From contig NC_089583.1 in the NCBI RefSeq assembly GCF_019320115.1, positions 83,593,928 through 83,657,927 of the forward strand: DNA of 64,000 nt. The letters are read 5' to 3'. Numbering within the stretch: the stretch's first letter is position 1; the number at the start of each line of letters is the position of its first letter. A program made the position numbers and the translations under genes. The notes below the pieces were generated by a model. The model worked only from the letters and a program-made list of their open reading frames with translations. It had not been told where the DNA came from and did no database searches. Of this stretch, positions 11,500 to 22,002 are shown one piece after another. Source of the DNA: Miscanthus floridulus (lineage: Eukaryota > Streptophyta > Magnoliopsida > Poales > Poaceae).

Positions 11500-13579
11500 T
11501 AAAATAGCTCAAATCAACAACACCAAGAAGCCACCCCAATTTGATGGCACAAATTATCCTTATTGGAAGTCAAAGATAACCACACATATCAAGTCAATCA
11601 ATAGAAAGGTGTGGAAGGTGGTAGAAACCAAAATTGAGATTGGTGATCTAGAGAATCCCACCACGGCCGAAGTACTTCTCCAAAATAATGGCATTGCTCT
11701 AAGTGCTATTCATGATGCAGTTGATGAGAGAACATTTGAGCAAATCAAGAATATTGAGATGGCTCATGAGGCTTGGAAAAAGTTGGAAGAATCATTTGAG
11801 GGCACTCAAGCCATGAAGGGTGCAAAGGCATACATCCTCAAAGAAAAGTTTGTAAGCTTCAAGATGAAGGAGGATGAGAGTGTGCCAGAGATGTTTCATA
11901 GGCTTCAAGTGCTTATCAATGATCTCAAAGCACTTTGAGAAGAGGTGAAGGACAAGGACTTCTCCCACAAGTTCTTGAGATGCTTACCTTCAAGATTTGG
12001 CACATTGGTCACTATTCTAGTAAGGAGTGGTTTGGACATCATGACACCAAACCAAGTATTGGGAGACATCATGATCGATGATACATATAGAGATGAAGAT
12101 GAGAAGGAAGAAAAGAAGGAGAAGAAAGATGAGAAGAAGGATGAGAAGAAGAAGTGCGTGGCATTCAAAGCCACATCATCTAAGGGCAAAGCAAAGCAAG
12201 AAACATCAAGTGAAGAAGATGAATCATGGGATGATGATGATGATGAGAAGATGGCTCTATTTGTCAAGAGATTTGGCAAGTTCATGGTGAAGAAGGGCTA
12301 CCGTGCTAGAAGAAAGAAGTCTTCATCCAAGAACAAAGAAGAGTCAAGAAGGTGCTTCAAGTGTGGAAGCAAAGATCATCTTGTTGCTCAATGCCCATAC
12401 AATAGTGACAATAATGATGACAACAAGAAGAACTAGAAGAAGGACAAGAAGGAAAAGAAAGAGAAGAAGGACAAGATGGCCTTCAAGAAGAAGAAAGGTG
12501 GTTCCTATGTAGTCACTTGGGATAGTGATGCTTCCTCAAGTGATGATGATGATGATAGTGATGATCACAAGACCACCAAAAAGAAGGTCCTTGCAAGCAT
12601 TGCCATCAATGAGAAGCCTTCTCTCTTTGAATCTTCATCATGCTTCATGGCTAAGGCCACTAAGGTACAATCTTGTGATGATGAGAGTGATGAAGAACAT
12701 GTTGATGATAATGAACATGAAAATGATAGTGATAGTGATGATGATGAACCTACTAAGGATGAATTAATTGACATGTTAGAAGATGCTAGAGAACACTTTG
12801 ATATCAAGAGAAGGGAATGCAAAAGCTTGCGTAAGGAACTAAAAGCCCTTAAGCAAGCCTTTGATGAGCTCAATGCATCTCATGAGAGGCTAGAGGAAGC
12901 CAATGAGAAGCTTGGCAAAGCTCATAAAAAGCTTGAAAAGACTCATTCCACTTTGCTTGATGAGCAAAATAAAAAAAGCATGTTGAAACTTGCAATGTAG
13001 GTTTAACTTGTGATATAATTGATGAATCACTATCTATGCCTATCATTGTTGCTCCTACTAACCCTTCTTATAGCACTTCCACTTCTACCCCATCTAGTAG
13101 TGATGGTCTCACTTATGATGCCTCACTAGTGGTTGAGAATGAAAACCTTAAGAAGGAGGTCACTAAGCTCACTCACACCTTAGCTAAGGCGTATGGTGGT
13201 GAGGACCGCTTGCTTATGTGCTTGGGTAGCCAAAGAGCTTCTCTCTACAAAGAGGAATTGGGCTATACCCCCAAGAAAGGTAAGGCGGCCTTTGCTCCTC
13301 ACAAGACTAGTTTTATAAAGAACAATAGTCGGTTTTGCACTAGTTGCAAGCAAGTGGGTCACAAAGAGCAAGAATGCAAAAATAAGAGCAAAAATGCTAA
13401 TGTATCCTCCATTAAGCTTGATTCATGGTATATGCTTACTAAGAGTACAAATGGTATAAAGGCTAAGTTCATTGGTAAACCATGGATGGGCCCAAAGAAG
13501 AAAGCCATTTGGGTGCCAAAGAGATTAGTAACTAACCTTCAAGGACCCAAGTAAGTTTGGATACCTAAAAAGAATTGAT
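11500..13579 (+). pseudogene. Element B gag polyprotein region, broken
   Basis: Reading begins in the motif KKPPQFDGTNYPYWK, typical of copia gag (UBN2/DUF4219-type region). An in-frame ATG is missing at the expected start (GTT AAA ATA at about 11500). The capsid-like part runs to a TGA at 11937. The frame continues as an extremely Lys/Glu/Asp-rich stretch (12090-12260), a zinc knuckle CFKCGSKDHLVAQC at about 12355-12396, a TAG at 12434, an acidic region and a coiled coil with repeated EKLGKAHKKLEKTH units (12870-12960). A frameshift near 12985 leads into the C-terminal part with a second knuckle CTSCKQVGHKEQEC (about 13335-13376), ending in IWVPKRLV. Gag would form the virus-like particle. 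The two knuckles and extended coiled coil are Sirevirus-like. Confidence 0.8.
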
Positions 13580-13588
13580 CTTCTTTTG

Positions 13589-16500
13589 TAGGTCAATTAC
13601 AAAGCCAGAGGAAGGCATTGGGTTCTTGATAGTAGGTGCACTCAACACATGACCAGTGATGCAAGAATGTTCAACTCAATCAACACAAATGGCAATGATG
13701 GTTATGATAGTATCACATTTGTTGACAATGGCAAAGGCAAGGTCAAAGGGCTTGGTAAGATTGCAATATCCAATAACATGAGCATATCCAATGTGTTGCT
13801 AGTAGAGAGCTTGAACTTCAATTTGCTATCCATGGCACAATTATGTGATCTTGAATTCAAATGCATATTTGGGATAGATGATGTAGAGATCATAAGTATA
13901 GATGGCTCTAACTTGATCTTCAAAGGCTTTAGATATGAAAATCTATACTTGGTTGATTTCAATGCTAGTGAAGCTAGATTGTCTATATGCTTGTTCACTA
14001 AGTCTAGCATGGGTTAGTTATGGCATAGAAGGCTTGGTCATGTTAGAATGAAACAATTGAATAGATTGATTAAGCATGACTTAGTTAAGGGCTTGAAAGA
14101 TGTTGTGTTTGAAAAGGATAAGCTTGTCAAGCCGACAAACAAGTTGGAAACACCCATCCTAAGAAAAGCATGATGAGCACTAGTAAAGTATTTGAGTTAT
14201 TGCACATGGATTTGTTTGGGCCAACACAATACACTAGTATCGGTGGTAACAAATATGGATTTGTGATAGTAGATGATTACACTAGATACACATGGGTATT
14301 CTTTCTAGTGGACAAAAGTGATGTATTTGCAACATTCAAATCATTTGTCAAAGGCATTCACAATGAGTTCGAAACAACCATCAAGAGAGTTAGAAGTGAC
14401 AATGATAGTGAGTTCAAGAACACTAGAATTGATGAGTTATGTGATGAATTTGGAATTAGACATTAATTCTCGACCAAGTACACATCTCAATCAAATGGCC
14501 TTGTTGAGAGGAAGAATAGAACACTTATTGATATGGCAAGGTCTATGCTTAGTGAGTACAATGTGAGTCAATCCTTTTGGGCCAAAGCTATCAACATAGC
14601 TTGCTATTGTAGCAACCGCCTCTATTGTCACCGATTGAAAGAAAAGACATCATATGAGCTCTTGAATGGTAGAAAGCCCAACATTGCATATTTTCGGGTC
14701 TTTGGTTGCAAATGCTATATCTTGAAGAAAGGCACAAGATTGGGCAAGTTTGACAAGAAATGTGATGAAGGATTTCTACTTGGTTATTCCACTACAAGCA
14801 AAGCATATAGAGTTTGGAATTTGGATAGTGGTACTCTTAAGGAGGTTCATGATGTTGAATTTGATGAAACCAAGGGTTCACAAGTAGAAGATGAGAACTT
14901 GGAAGATGTTAGAGGCATTCAACTTTCAAATGCCATGAAGAACATGGATATTGGTGAATTGAGGCCTAGGCAAGTGAATGATGATGAAGATGATCAAGTG
15001 TAAGTGCTCTCTAACTCAAATGTGCAAGATGATACAAATCAAGTTAGTGCAAGTGGATCTCATGAAAATGAACAAGATCAAGTGGCTAGTACATCATCTC
15101 AACCCAATGATCAAGCAAGTGCAAGCAATCAAGTTCCAATCCTCCAACCAACTAATATTGCAAGAGATCATCCTTTGGACACTATAATTGGAGATATTTC
15201 AAGAGGTGTACAAACAAGATCAAGATTGGCATCATTTTGTGAACACTTCTCATTTGTGTCATTTATTGAACCAAAGAAGATAGATGAAGCTTTGAAGGAT
15301 GTTGATTGGGTAAATGCTATGCATGAAGAATTGAATAACTTCACAAGAAATCAAGTATGGGAATTTGTAGAAAGACCAAAGGGACACAATGTGATTGGAA
15401 CCAAATGGGTCTTTAGAAACAAGCAAGATCAAGATGGGATAGTAGTAAGGAACAAAGCAAGATTGGTAGCACAAGGCTATACTCAAGTTGAAGGTCTTGA
15501 CTTTGGAGAAACATATGCCCCGGTTGCTAGATTGGAAGCAATAAGAATCTTGCTAGCCTATGCTTGTGCCTACAACATCAAGCTCTATCAAATGGATGTT
15601 AAGAGTGCATTTCTCAATAGTTACATCAATGAAGAAGTATATGTAGAGCAACCTCTCAGTTTTGAAGATGACAAGAAGCCCAACCATGTGTACAAATTGA
15701 AGAAGGCATTGTATGGCTTGAAGCAAGCACCTAGAGCATGGTATGAGAGATTGAGGGACTTCCTCCTCTCTTAAGGGTTCACAATGGGCAAGGTTGACAC
15801 CACTCTTTTCATCAAGAAGATTGGAAAAGATCTATTTGTGTTGCAAATATATGTTGATGATATCATATTTGGATCAACCAATCAAGAATTTTGTGATGAG
15901 TTTGGAAACATAATGGCTAATGAGTTTGCAATGTCCATGATTGGAGAATTGAGTTACTTCCTTGGTCTTCAAATTAAGCAATTAAAGAATGGTACATTTG
16001 TGAGTCAAGGCAAGTACATCAAGGACATGATCAAGAAGTTTGGAATGATTGATAGCAAAGTCATTAGCACACCAATGGGAACAAATGGCAACTTGGATAG
16101 TGATGCAAGTGGAAACATGGTGGATCAAAAGTTGTATCGGTCTATGATTGGAAGCCTACTCTATGTGACCGCATCAAGGCCAGATGTCAAGTTTAGTGTA
16201 TGCATGTGTGCAAGATTTCAAGCCTCACCAAGAGAAAGTCATTTGAAGGCTACAAAGAGGATATTGAGTTACTTGAAGCATACACCAAATGTTGGTTTGT
16301 GGTATCCCAAAGGAGCAAAGTTTGAGCTAGTTGGTTACTCCGACTCAGACTATGTAGGATGCAAGGTTGAAAGGAAGAGCACCTCGGGCACATGTCAATT
16401 GTTGGGAAGAACACTTGTTTCATGGTCATCAAATAAGCAAAATAGTGTTGCCTTATCAACCGCCAAAGCCGAATACATATCCGCCGGTAGTTGTTGTGCA

Positions 16501-16803
16501 CAAGTACTTTGGATGAAGGCCACTTTGAGTGATTTTGGAATCAAGTTCAAGAAAGTGCCATTGCTATGTGACAATGAGAGTGCAATCAAGTTGACAAATA
16601 ATCCGGTTCAACATGCAAGAATAAAGCACATTGATGTCCGCCACCATTTCATAAGAGATCATCAACAAAAAGGGGACATTTGCATTGAGAGTGTAGGCAC
16701 CGAAGATCAACTTGCCGACATATTCACCAAGCCATTGGATGAGCAAAGGTTTTACAAGCTAAGGAATGAGTTGAACATATTGGATTTCTCAAATATGTGT
16801 TGA
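13589..16803 (+). pseudogene. Element B pol (protease, integrase, RT, RNase H), broken
   Basis: Domains in copia order. Protease: HWVLDSRCTQHMT near 13617, with the catalytic Asp present but DSG changed to DSR. GAG-pre-integrase: HRRLGHVRM at about 14026, preceded by a TAG at 14015. A small deletion near 14130 removes the Cys pair of the HHCC zinc finger and shifts the frame. Integrase core: HMDLFGP, VIVDDYTRYTW, RSDNDSEF and NGLVERKNR with a TAA at 14464. [40 protein letters not shown], and the active site IYVDDIIFGS near 15847. RNase H: YSDSDYVGCKVERKSTSG, LCDNESAIKLTNNP, TEDQLADIFTKPLDE, ending at 16803. Stops at 15001 and 15772 interrupt the frame. RT and RNase H are otherwise well preserved, suggesting recent activity. 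Confidence 0.88.
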
Positions 16804-17984
16804 TGCACTCCCCACTCATATGACATGCCTCTCCTTCGAGCAATCCAAGGTAAAAGTTGATTGGCATGGCTACATCCTTGCTAAGGACATATTTAGTGCA
16901 TCTAGTCATATTTTCAATCTTATTAGGACCTTTCAAATGGTTCTATTTTATTAGGCTCATTCATGAAAATCAAATGATTTTGATGTTTATATGATATCAC
17001 TATTGCTTCTATGCTTGACTTGATCTAGTGATAGCATATGACATGTTTATGGGCTTGTAAACCTAGTGTTTAATCTAGAAAATGAGCTATAAGTGTTTAA
17101 CTCAACATGGTATAAGATAACCCTTATTTGGAGGTGTGAAGAAGCTTGTCCTTAGATCAAACCGAGTTAAATATCTTTGGTAAATGATCTAGACTAGACC
17201 AAATTTGGGAAAATAATCCTCACCCCATTGATTGACATTGATAATCTCGACCCTACAAGTAATACTATCTATATTTAGAACCTTTGTGGTCATTAATGAC
17301 AAAGGGGGGAGAAACAAAGATACTAGTACATGGGGAGAAAAACGAAGATATTAGTGTACTAAGATAATGAAAAGACAACAACGGGGGAGAACTTGACATA
17401 GGGGGAGAGATATGACAAAGGAAAGGAATCAATTAACATTTTGCACACACAAGTAGGGGGAGCAAGCTCATGAACTTGTATGGTGCATTTGTATGTGCAT
17501 TTCATATGTTTGCTTGCATGGCACAAGTATTAAAGTTAAACATCCATACTTATGTGATGAATGTTTAGTTGTAAGATTGAATGATGAAATGAAATCACTA
17601 GATAACTTTCATTTCCAAGTAAGTCTTTACAAGTGGTATCTTTCTAAAGTATGTTTCCAAGAGGTATTGAGCTAACCATGGTGCTAAGGATGGTATATTG
17701 GTGCACTCCGATTGGTATCACGCTTCAAAGGTCCATCTTTTATACCTTAGCATCAGTTGGTAGACATTGACTCCTATATTTCCTATCTAAGCATATGTGC
17801 AAGCTTCAATCCAAACTCTTAGCACATATGTAGGGGGAGCAATTGCTACCATTTGGGGTTCATGAAACTTGTCCATATCCTTTTACAAATGGTAAATATG
17901 CTTGGGCAAGCAACATAGATTCAATTGAATTTTAATTCATATCTTTGTATAAGGGTTGTCATCAATTACCAAAAAGGGGGAGAT
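16804..17984 (+). other. 3' untranslated region of element B with repeated polypurine tracts
   Basis: No frame of note. GGGGGAGA/GGGGGAGC blocks occur at about 17304, 17332, 17384, 17401, 17456 and 17832, before the functional polypurine tract AAAAAGGGGGAGAT at 17971-17984. Several polypurine tracts upstream of the 3' LTR are a described feature of Sireviruses. Confidence 0.8.
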
Positions 17985-19779
17985 TGAAAGCTCTAGTTTG
18001 GTTTTGGTGAATTGATAAAACCCTAAGTGCTAACCTAGTTTATCAAGTGATCATGAGATAGGTAGCACACTTCAAGTGGAGAAGCTAATGAAGATCATAG
18101 CATGACAATGGTGATGGCATGACGATGATCAAGGCTTAAACTTGAAAATAAGAAAGAGAAAAACAAAAGCTCAAGGCAAAGGTATAACTTGTAGGAGCTA
18201 TTTTGTTTTGGTGATCAAGACACTTAGAGAGTGTGATCACATTTAGGTTTGATAGCCGTACTATTAAGAGGGGTGAAACTCGTGTCAGAATGCGGTTATC
18301 AAAGTGCCACTAGATGCTCTAACTCATTGCATATGCATTTAGGATCTAGTGGAGAACTAACATCCTTGAAAATGTTTGTGAAAATATGCTAACACATGTG
18401 CACAAGGTGATACACTTGGTGGTTAGCACTTTTGAGCAAGGGTGAAGAAGACAGAAGAGATGCCAGCATCGGTCAAGTGACCAGACGCTGGATCTAGATG
18501 CACCGGACGCTGACTGCCTGCGTCTGGTCACGCTGACTTGATGGTATAGTGGCTAGGGTTTACCACCAAACACTGGGCTGTGTCCGGTCGAGGTGGACCG
18601 GACGTGTTCGGTCGAGGAAAAATGGATTTGGACCCTTACTGTACTCGACCAGACGCTGGGGCTCCAGCATCTGGTCAGTTTTACCGGATCGTCCGGTTAG
18701 CTTCGTAGCTGTTAAAATCTGACGAATAGTGTTTATAGCTAGTGACGCGTGGCATCCATCAGTGGACCGGACGCTGTGTCCAGGGTCCGGTCAGTTGGAC
18801 CGGAGCATCTGGTCAGAGCGCAGTGTGCCCAGTGAAGGGGTACAACGGCTCTATTTCATGGGGGCTCTATTTAAGCCCTATGGCCGGCTATGGCTCACAT
18901 CTTTGGCCAGTTTTATTGACATAGCAACCTTGTGAGCCTAGCCAAAGTCCTCCCACTCAGCTCCATCATTGATTCATCATCATAGTGAGATTGGGAGTGA
19001 TCCAAGTGCATTACTTGAGTGATTGCATCTAGAGGCACTTGGTGTTTGTGTTTCACTGTGGGTTTTGCTTATTACTCTTGGTGGTTGCTGCCACCTAGAT
19101 GGCTTGGAGCAGCGAGGATCATTGAGCGGAGGGTGGTGATTGTCTCTAGCTTCGATCGTGGTGATTGTGAGGGGTTCTTGACCTTTCCCCGGCGGAGCAC
19201 CAAAAGGTACTCTAGTAAATTGCTCGTGGCTTATGTGATCCTCATCTTGTGTTGGTTGTGCGACACCCTATTGAGGGTTTGGCATGTGAAGCCAATTAGC
19301 GCGTGAACCTCCAAGTGAGTGAATCGCCACAACAAGGAGTAGCTTGCCGGCAAGCAAGTGAACCTCGGTCAAAATCATTGTGTTCATCCTTTGATTTCGA
19401 GGTGATTGGTCTTCATTGTTATTCATCCTTGTGATTAATTGGTTCACTCCTCTACACGGCGGTATAACTATCTTGATCACTCTCTTTACATTATCGCAAA
19501 CTAGTTGACAAGCTTTTTAGTGTAACTAGTTGTGAGTGCTTGCTTGCTTGGTTGGTGTGGCTCTTTAGTTAGCCTTTGAGAGCACACTAACACAGGGTAG
19601 TGTCATACCTCTTGTGTGAATCAACACTATTTAAACTAGAATTGTGGTAGGTGGCTTGCATTTTGAGTAGGCTAGCACAACACTTGCTTCGCCTCATAAT
19701 TGTCTAATCTTTTGTTAAGTGTTGTTGTAGAAATTTTTATTAGGCTATTCACCCCCCCTCTAGCCATTAGGACCTTTCA
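17985..19779 (+). repeat. Element B 3' LTR
   Basis: Matches 9648-11446 end to end. Starts TGAAAGCTCT and ends GGACCTTTCA at 19779. Differences from the 5' copy are mainly single transitions, many at CpG sites in the CCGGAC/GTCCGG cluster (18470-18800), plus a shorter C tract (19752-19758). Confidence 0.92.
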
Positions 19780-19784
19780 GAGGT
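19780..19784. repeat. Right target-site duplication of element B (GAGGT)
   Basis: Identical to 9643-9647. Confidence 0.9.
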
Positions 19785-20895
19785 TGAGAAAATTTTACCG
19801 ATGTGATGACAACCTCATGAGCTACCTCAAGCATGATGCTTGATTCTACTACTTCCTCATGAGAGCACTTTAGATGAACATAGTTTGCTTTTAGCATATT
19901 ATACTTGCTTGATAGTTCATCTAGCCTTGCCTTGAGCTCAAAGTTTTCCTTCTATAGTTGTGAAACACTAGAAGAGGAGTTAGTAACTAAAGCATGCTCA
20001 AATGACAATTTTTCATACCTTTCACTTAGAGCCTTTAGTTCTTCCATCTTGGAGATGAGAAACAATTCTTGCTTTTAAAGTGATCGCTCTTGCTTCACAA
20101 TCTCTTCTTCAAGCTCATCATTCTTTTCAACTATCTTCATGATGATGAACTTGTCCTTGTGGTTGAGATAATCAAGGTTGTAGTTGTCTTCAACTTCAAC
20201 ATCACTCTTATCTTGATCATCCACTTGTGCTTTCTCCTTTTCTTGATCTTTCTTGTTACTCTTCTTCTTGCTTTTCTTGGCCATGAGACACAAGTGATGA
20301 GTATCATGAGATACTAAGGTTGACTCATCACTTGGTCGCCACCGGGCTTGAGCCTCATCATCACAGGTTGCCTGCTGTCTTGCTACCATGGCCATACTGG
20401 ACACATCCGGTATGTGCAGGCAGACAGCATGTCATGCGTCGCTTGCACTTCTTGCTCTAACTCAACGCTCATGAGGTCTTGTGAGGCTTCTTCACTGCAT
20501 GAAGACACAATGGTCATACTTTCCATTGAATTGCACTCAATAGCATCATCACATTTGGATTTTCCATATAATTCAACAAGTCTAGTCCAAATGAGATGAG
20601 TGCTCTCTAAAGGTGGTTGTCCATTAAAGATTGCCTCATCTTGAACCTCTGCACTCAATGTACTCAAAATGATATTGATAGCTTAAGCATTGAGTTGCAT
20701 GCATATCTCTTCCTCTTTTGACAAATTTTTGTAGTTGCTCCAATCAACTATAGGAAGAGGTATGCTTGCATCCACAATATGCTCAACAAGAGGACTAATA
20801 TTCCTAAAAGCATTGAGTACATGAATTGACCAAGATAGAAAGTTTGAACCATCATTTTAGAGAAAAACCGGCTCCAACTCGATAGGCGTCGACAT
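19785..20895 (-). pseudogene. Element A gag, N-terminal part
   Basis: Minus-strand start ATG at 20895-20893 reads MSTPIELEPVFL, then a TAG/TAA-type stop, then NDGSNFLSWSIHVLNAF, the W-containing gag N-terminal motif. Downstream are ILSTLSAEVQDEAIFNG and HLIWTRLVELYGKS (about 20560-20660). A cysteine- and Ser-rich linker and a Lys-rich stretch (KKSKKKSNKKDQEKEK, about 20245-20290) lead into a coiled coil up to 19785, where B interrupts. An ACCGGAC-type palindrome (20394-20413) lies inside this coding region. Multiple stops are present. It joins the zinc-knuckle part at 8786-9642. Confidence 0.7.
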
Positions 20896-20932
20896 CCTTT
20901 TCTCACGGTGGTGAAGCTTTAAGTGAGAACCT

Positions 20933-20947
20933 CGCTCCGATATCGAT
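20933..20947 (-). other. Primer binding site of element A
   Basis: The minus strand reads ATCGATATCGGAGCG directly after the LTR end GGTCCTTTCA. It resembles the TGGTATCGGAGCC site of D with changes at the 5' side, so it may be decayed or use another tRNA. Confidence 0.65.
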
Positions 20948-22002
20948 TGAAAGGACCTAGGATGCCGCCTAGAGGGGGTGAATAGGCGTTTCTAAAAATT
21001 AACACCTTTAAATGCAGAAATAATTAGTAAAGAGAGTTTCCAAAATGAAGACTCCAAATAAAGAGTAATACCACCCCTCACAAGTTAGACACAAAGTATA
21101 CAAGGCATAAAGAATATATATTGAAGCTACAACCCTACAACATAAAGTTAGAACAGAGAATAAATATTTTTAGCATAGGTAGGAAATACCGGACGTGTCT
21201 GGTATACACGATTTCTGCAGAGCAATCCTAAACTTGCTCCTTTCAATTTCTATCTTCAAATCAAACTACAAGTATCAACTGGAGATGACAATATACACAG
21301 AGAACCTGCATAAGAGCTAGAGCAACACAAATATCAAATGAAATACGAATTGAGACATGATATTTGTTTTACCGAAGTTTGGACTCGTTCGAGTCCTACT
21401 CTCCTTTGAGGGGGTTATGGGCGACCCAGCGAAGGTCAGCCCTAAGGTCACTCTAGCCGAAGTCTTTTCCAACTCCTTTTCCTCCTTCCACTAGTTGATT
21501 CTGAGGCGGCAGAATCGACTGTTACAAACTTTCCGAGGCACACCATAATCTCTCGGGTGCTCTCCGGCAATGCCTAGCCATCTAGGACTGAAGAGTCCAA
21601 GAGTAACAAATACAAATCATGAGATTGACAATATGCACAAGTGCTCAAGTGGTTGGATTGCTTTCTTTTTGAATTTCTCTCAACCCACTAATTGATTTGG
21701 CAATTTGGATCACACACTCACTAAGAGAGGGATTGGGAGAGTTGGCAAGGCTCAATAACGTGTATAGCAACCAGAAAAATCAGCAACCTCCAAAGGTGGA
21801 GGCTTGGGGGTATTTATAGCCCCCCTTGGAAAAACTAGCCATTTTCTAGCCGTTGCCATAGCATACCGGACACATCCGGTATGACTTACACTGCGCCAAC
21901 GGTAACTGAGTTACAGTGACGTTGTGAGGCGTCGGAACTCTCGATGAATACTGGAACTCCCGACCGTCGGAACTCCTGATTCTTAGCACATTTGAAAACT
22001 AT
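20948..22002 (-). repeat. Element A 5' LTR, truncated
   Basis: Starts TGAAAGGACCTAGGATGCC and follows the left LTR for about 1,055 bp, including palindromes at 21186-21205 and 21863-21882. Homology to the left copy ends after AAAACTAT (22002). The remaining ~1.2 kb of this LTR is missing and element C's RT follows at once. Confidence 0.85.

Larger units (their letters stand above)
9648..19779 (+). mobile_element. Element B: full-length Sirevirus (Ty1/copia), 10.1 kb
   Basis: Complete structure: 5' LTR 9648-11446, PBS, gag, pol, repeated polypurine tracts, 3' LTR 17985-19779, and 5-bp duplications GAGGT on both sides (9643-9647, 19780-19784). It interrupts gag of element A in the opposite orientation. 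LTR lengths are nearly equal (1,799 and 1,795 bp) and the copies align along their length with scattered, mostly transition differences, so this is a relatively recent event in the nest. No env-like frame is visible between pol and the 3' LTR (16804-17984). Gag and pol carry several stops, so it is unlikely to be autonomous now. Confidence 0.92.
1950..22002 (-). mobile_element. Element A: Sirevirus-like LTR retrotransposon without visible pol
   Basis: On the plus strand it reads left LTR (1950-4223), polypurine complement, env-like frame (4903-6734), spacer, gag (8786-9642, continued at 19785-20895 after element B), PBS complement (20933-20947) and a right LTR truncated at 22002. LTR ends are TGAAAGGACC and CACTTTCA, with ATTCACCCCC near the 5'-LTR/PBS junction in element orientation, a layout shared with elements B and D here. 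No protease, integrase, RT or RNase H signature is visible between gag and the env-like frame, where the pol of B and D would lie. It may have moved with enzymes supplied by related elements. All frames are interrupted by stops. Confidence 0.8.
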
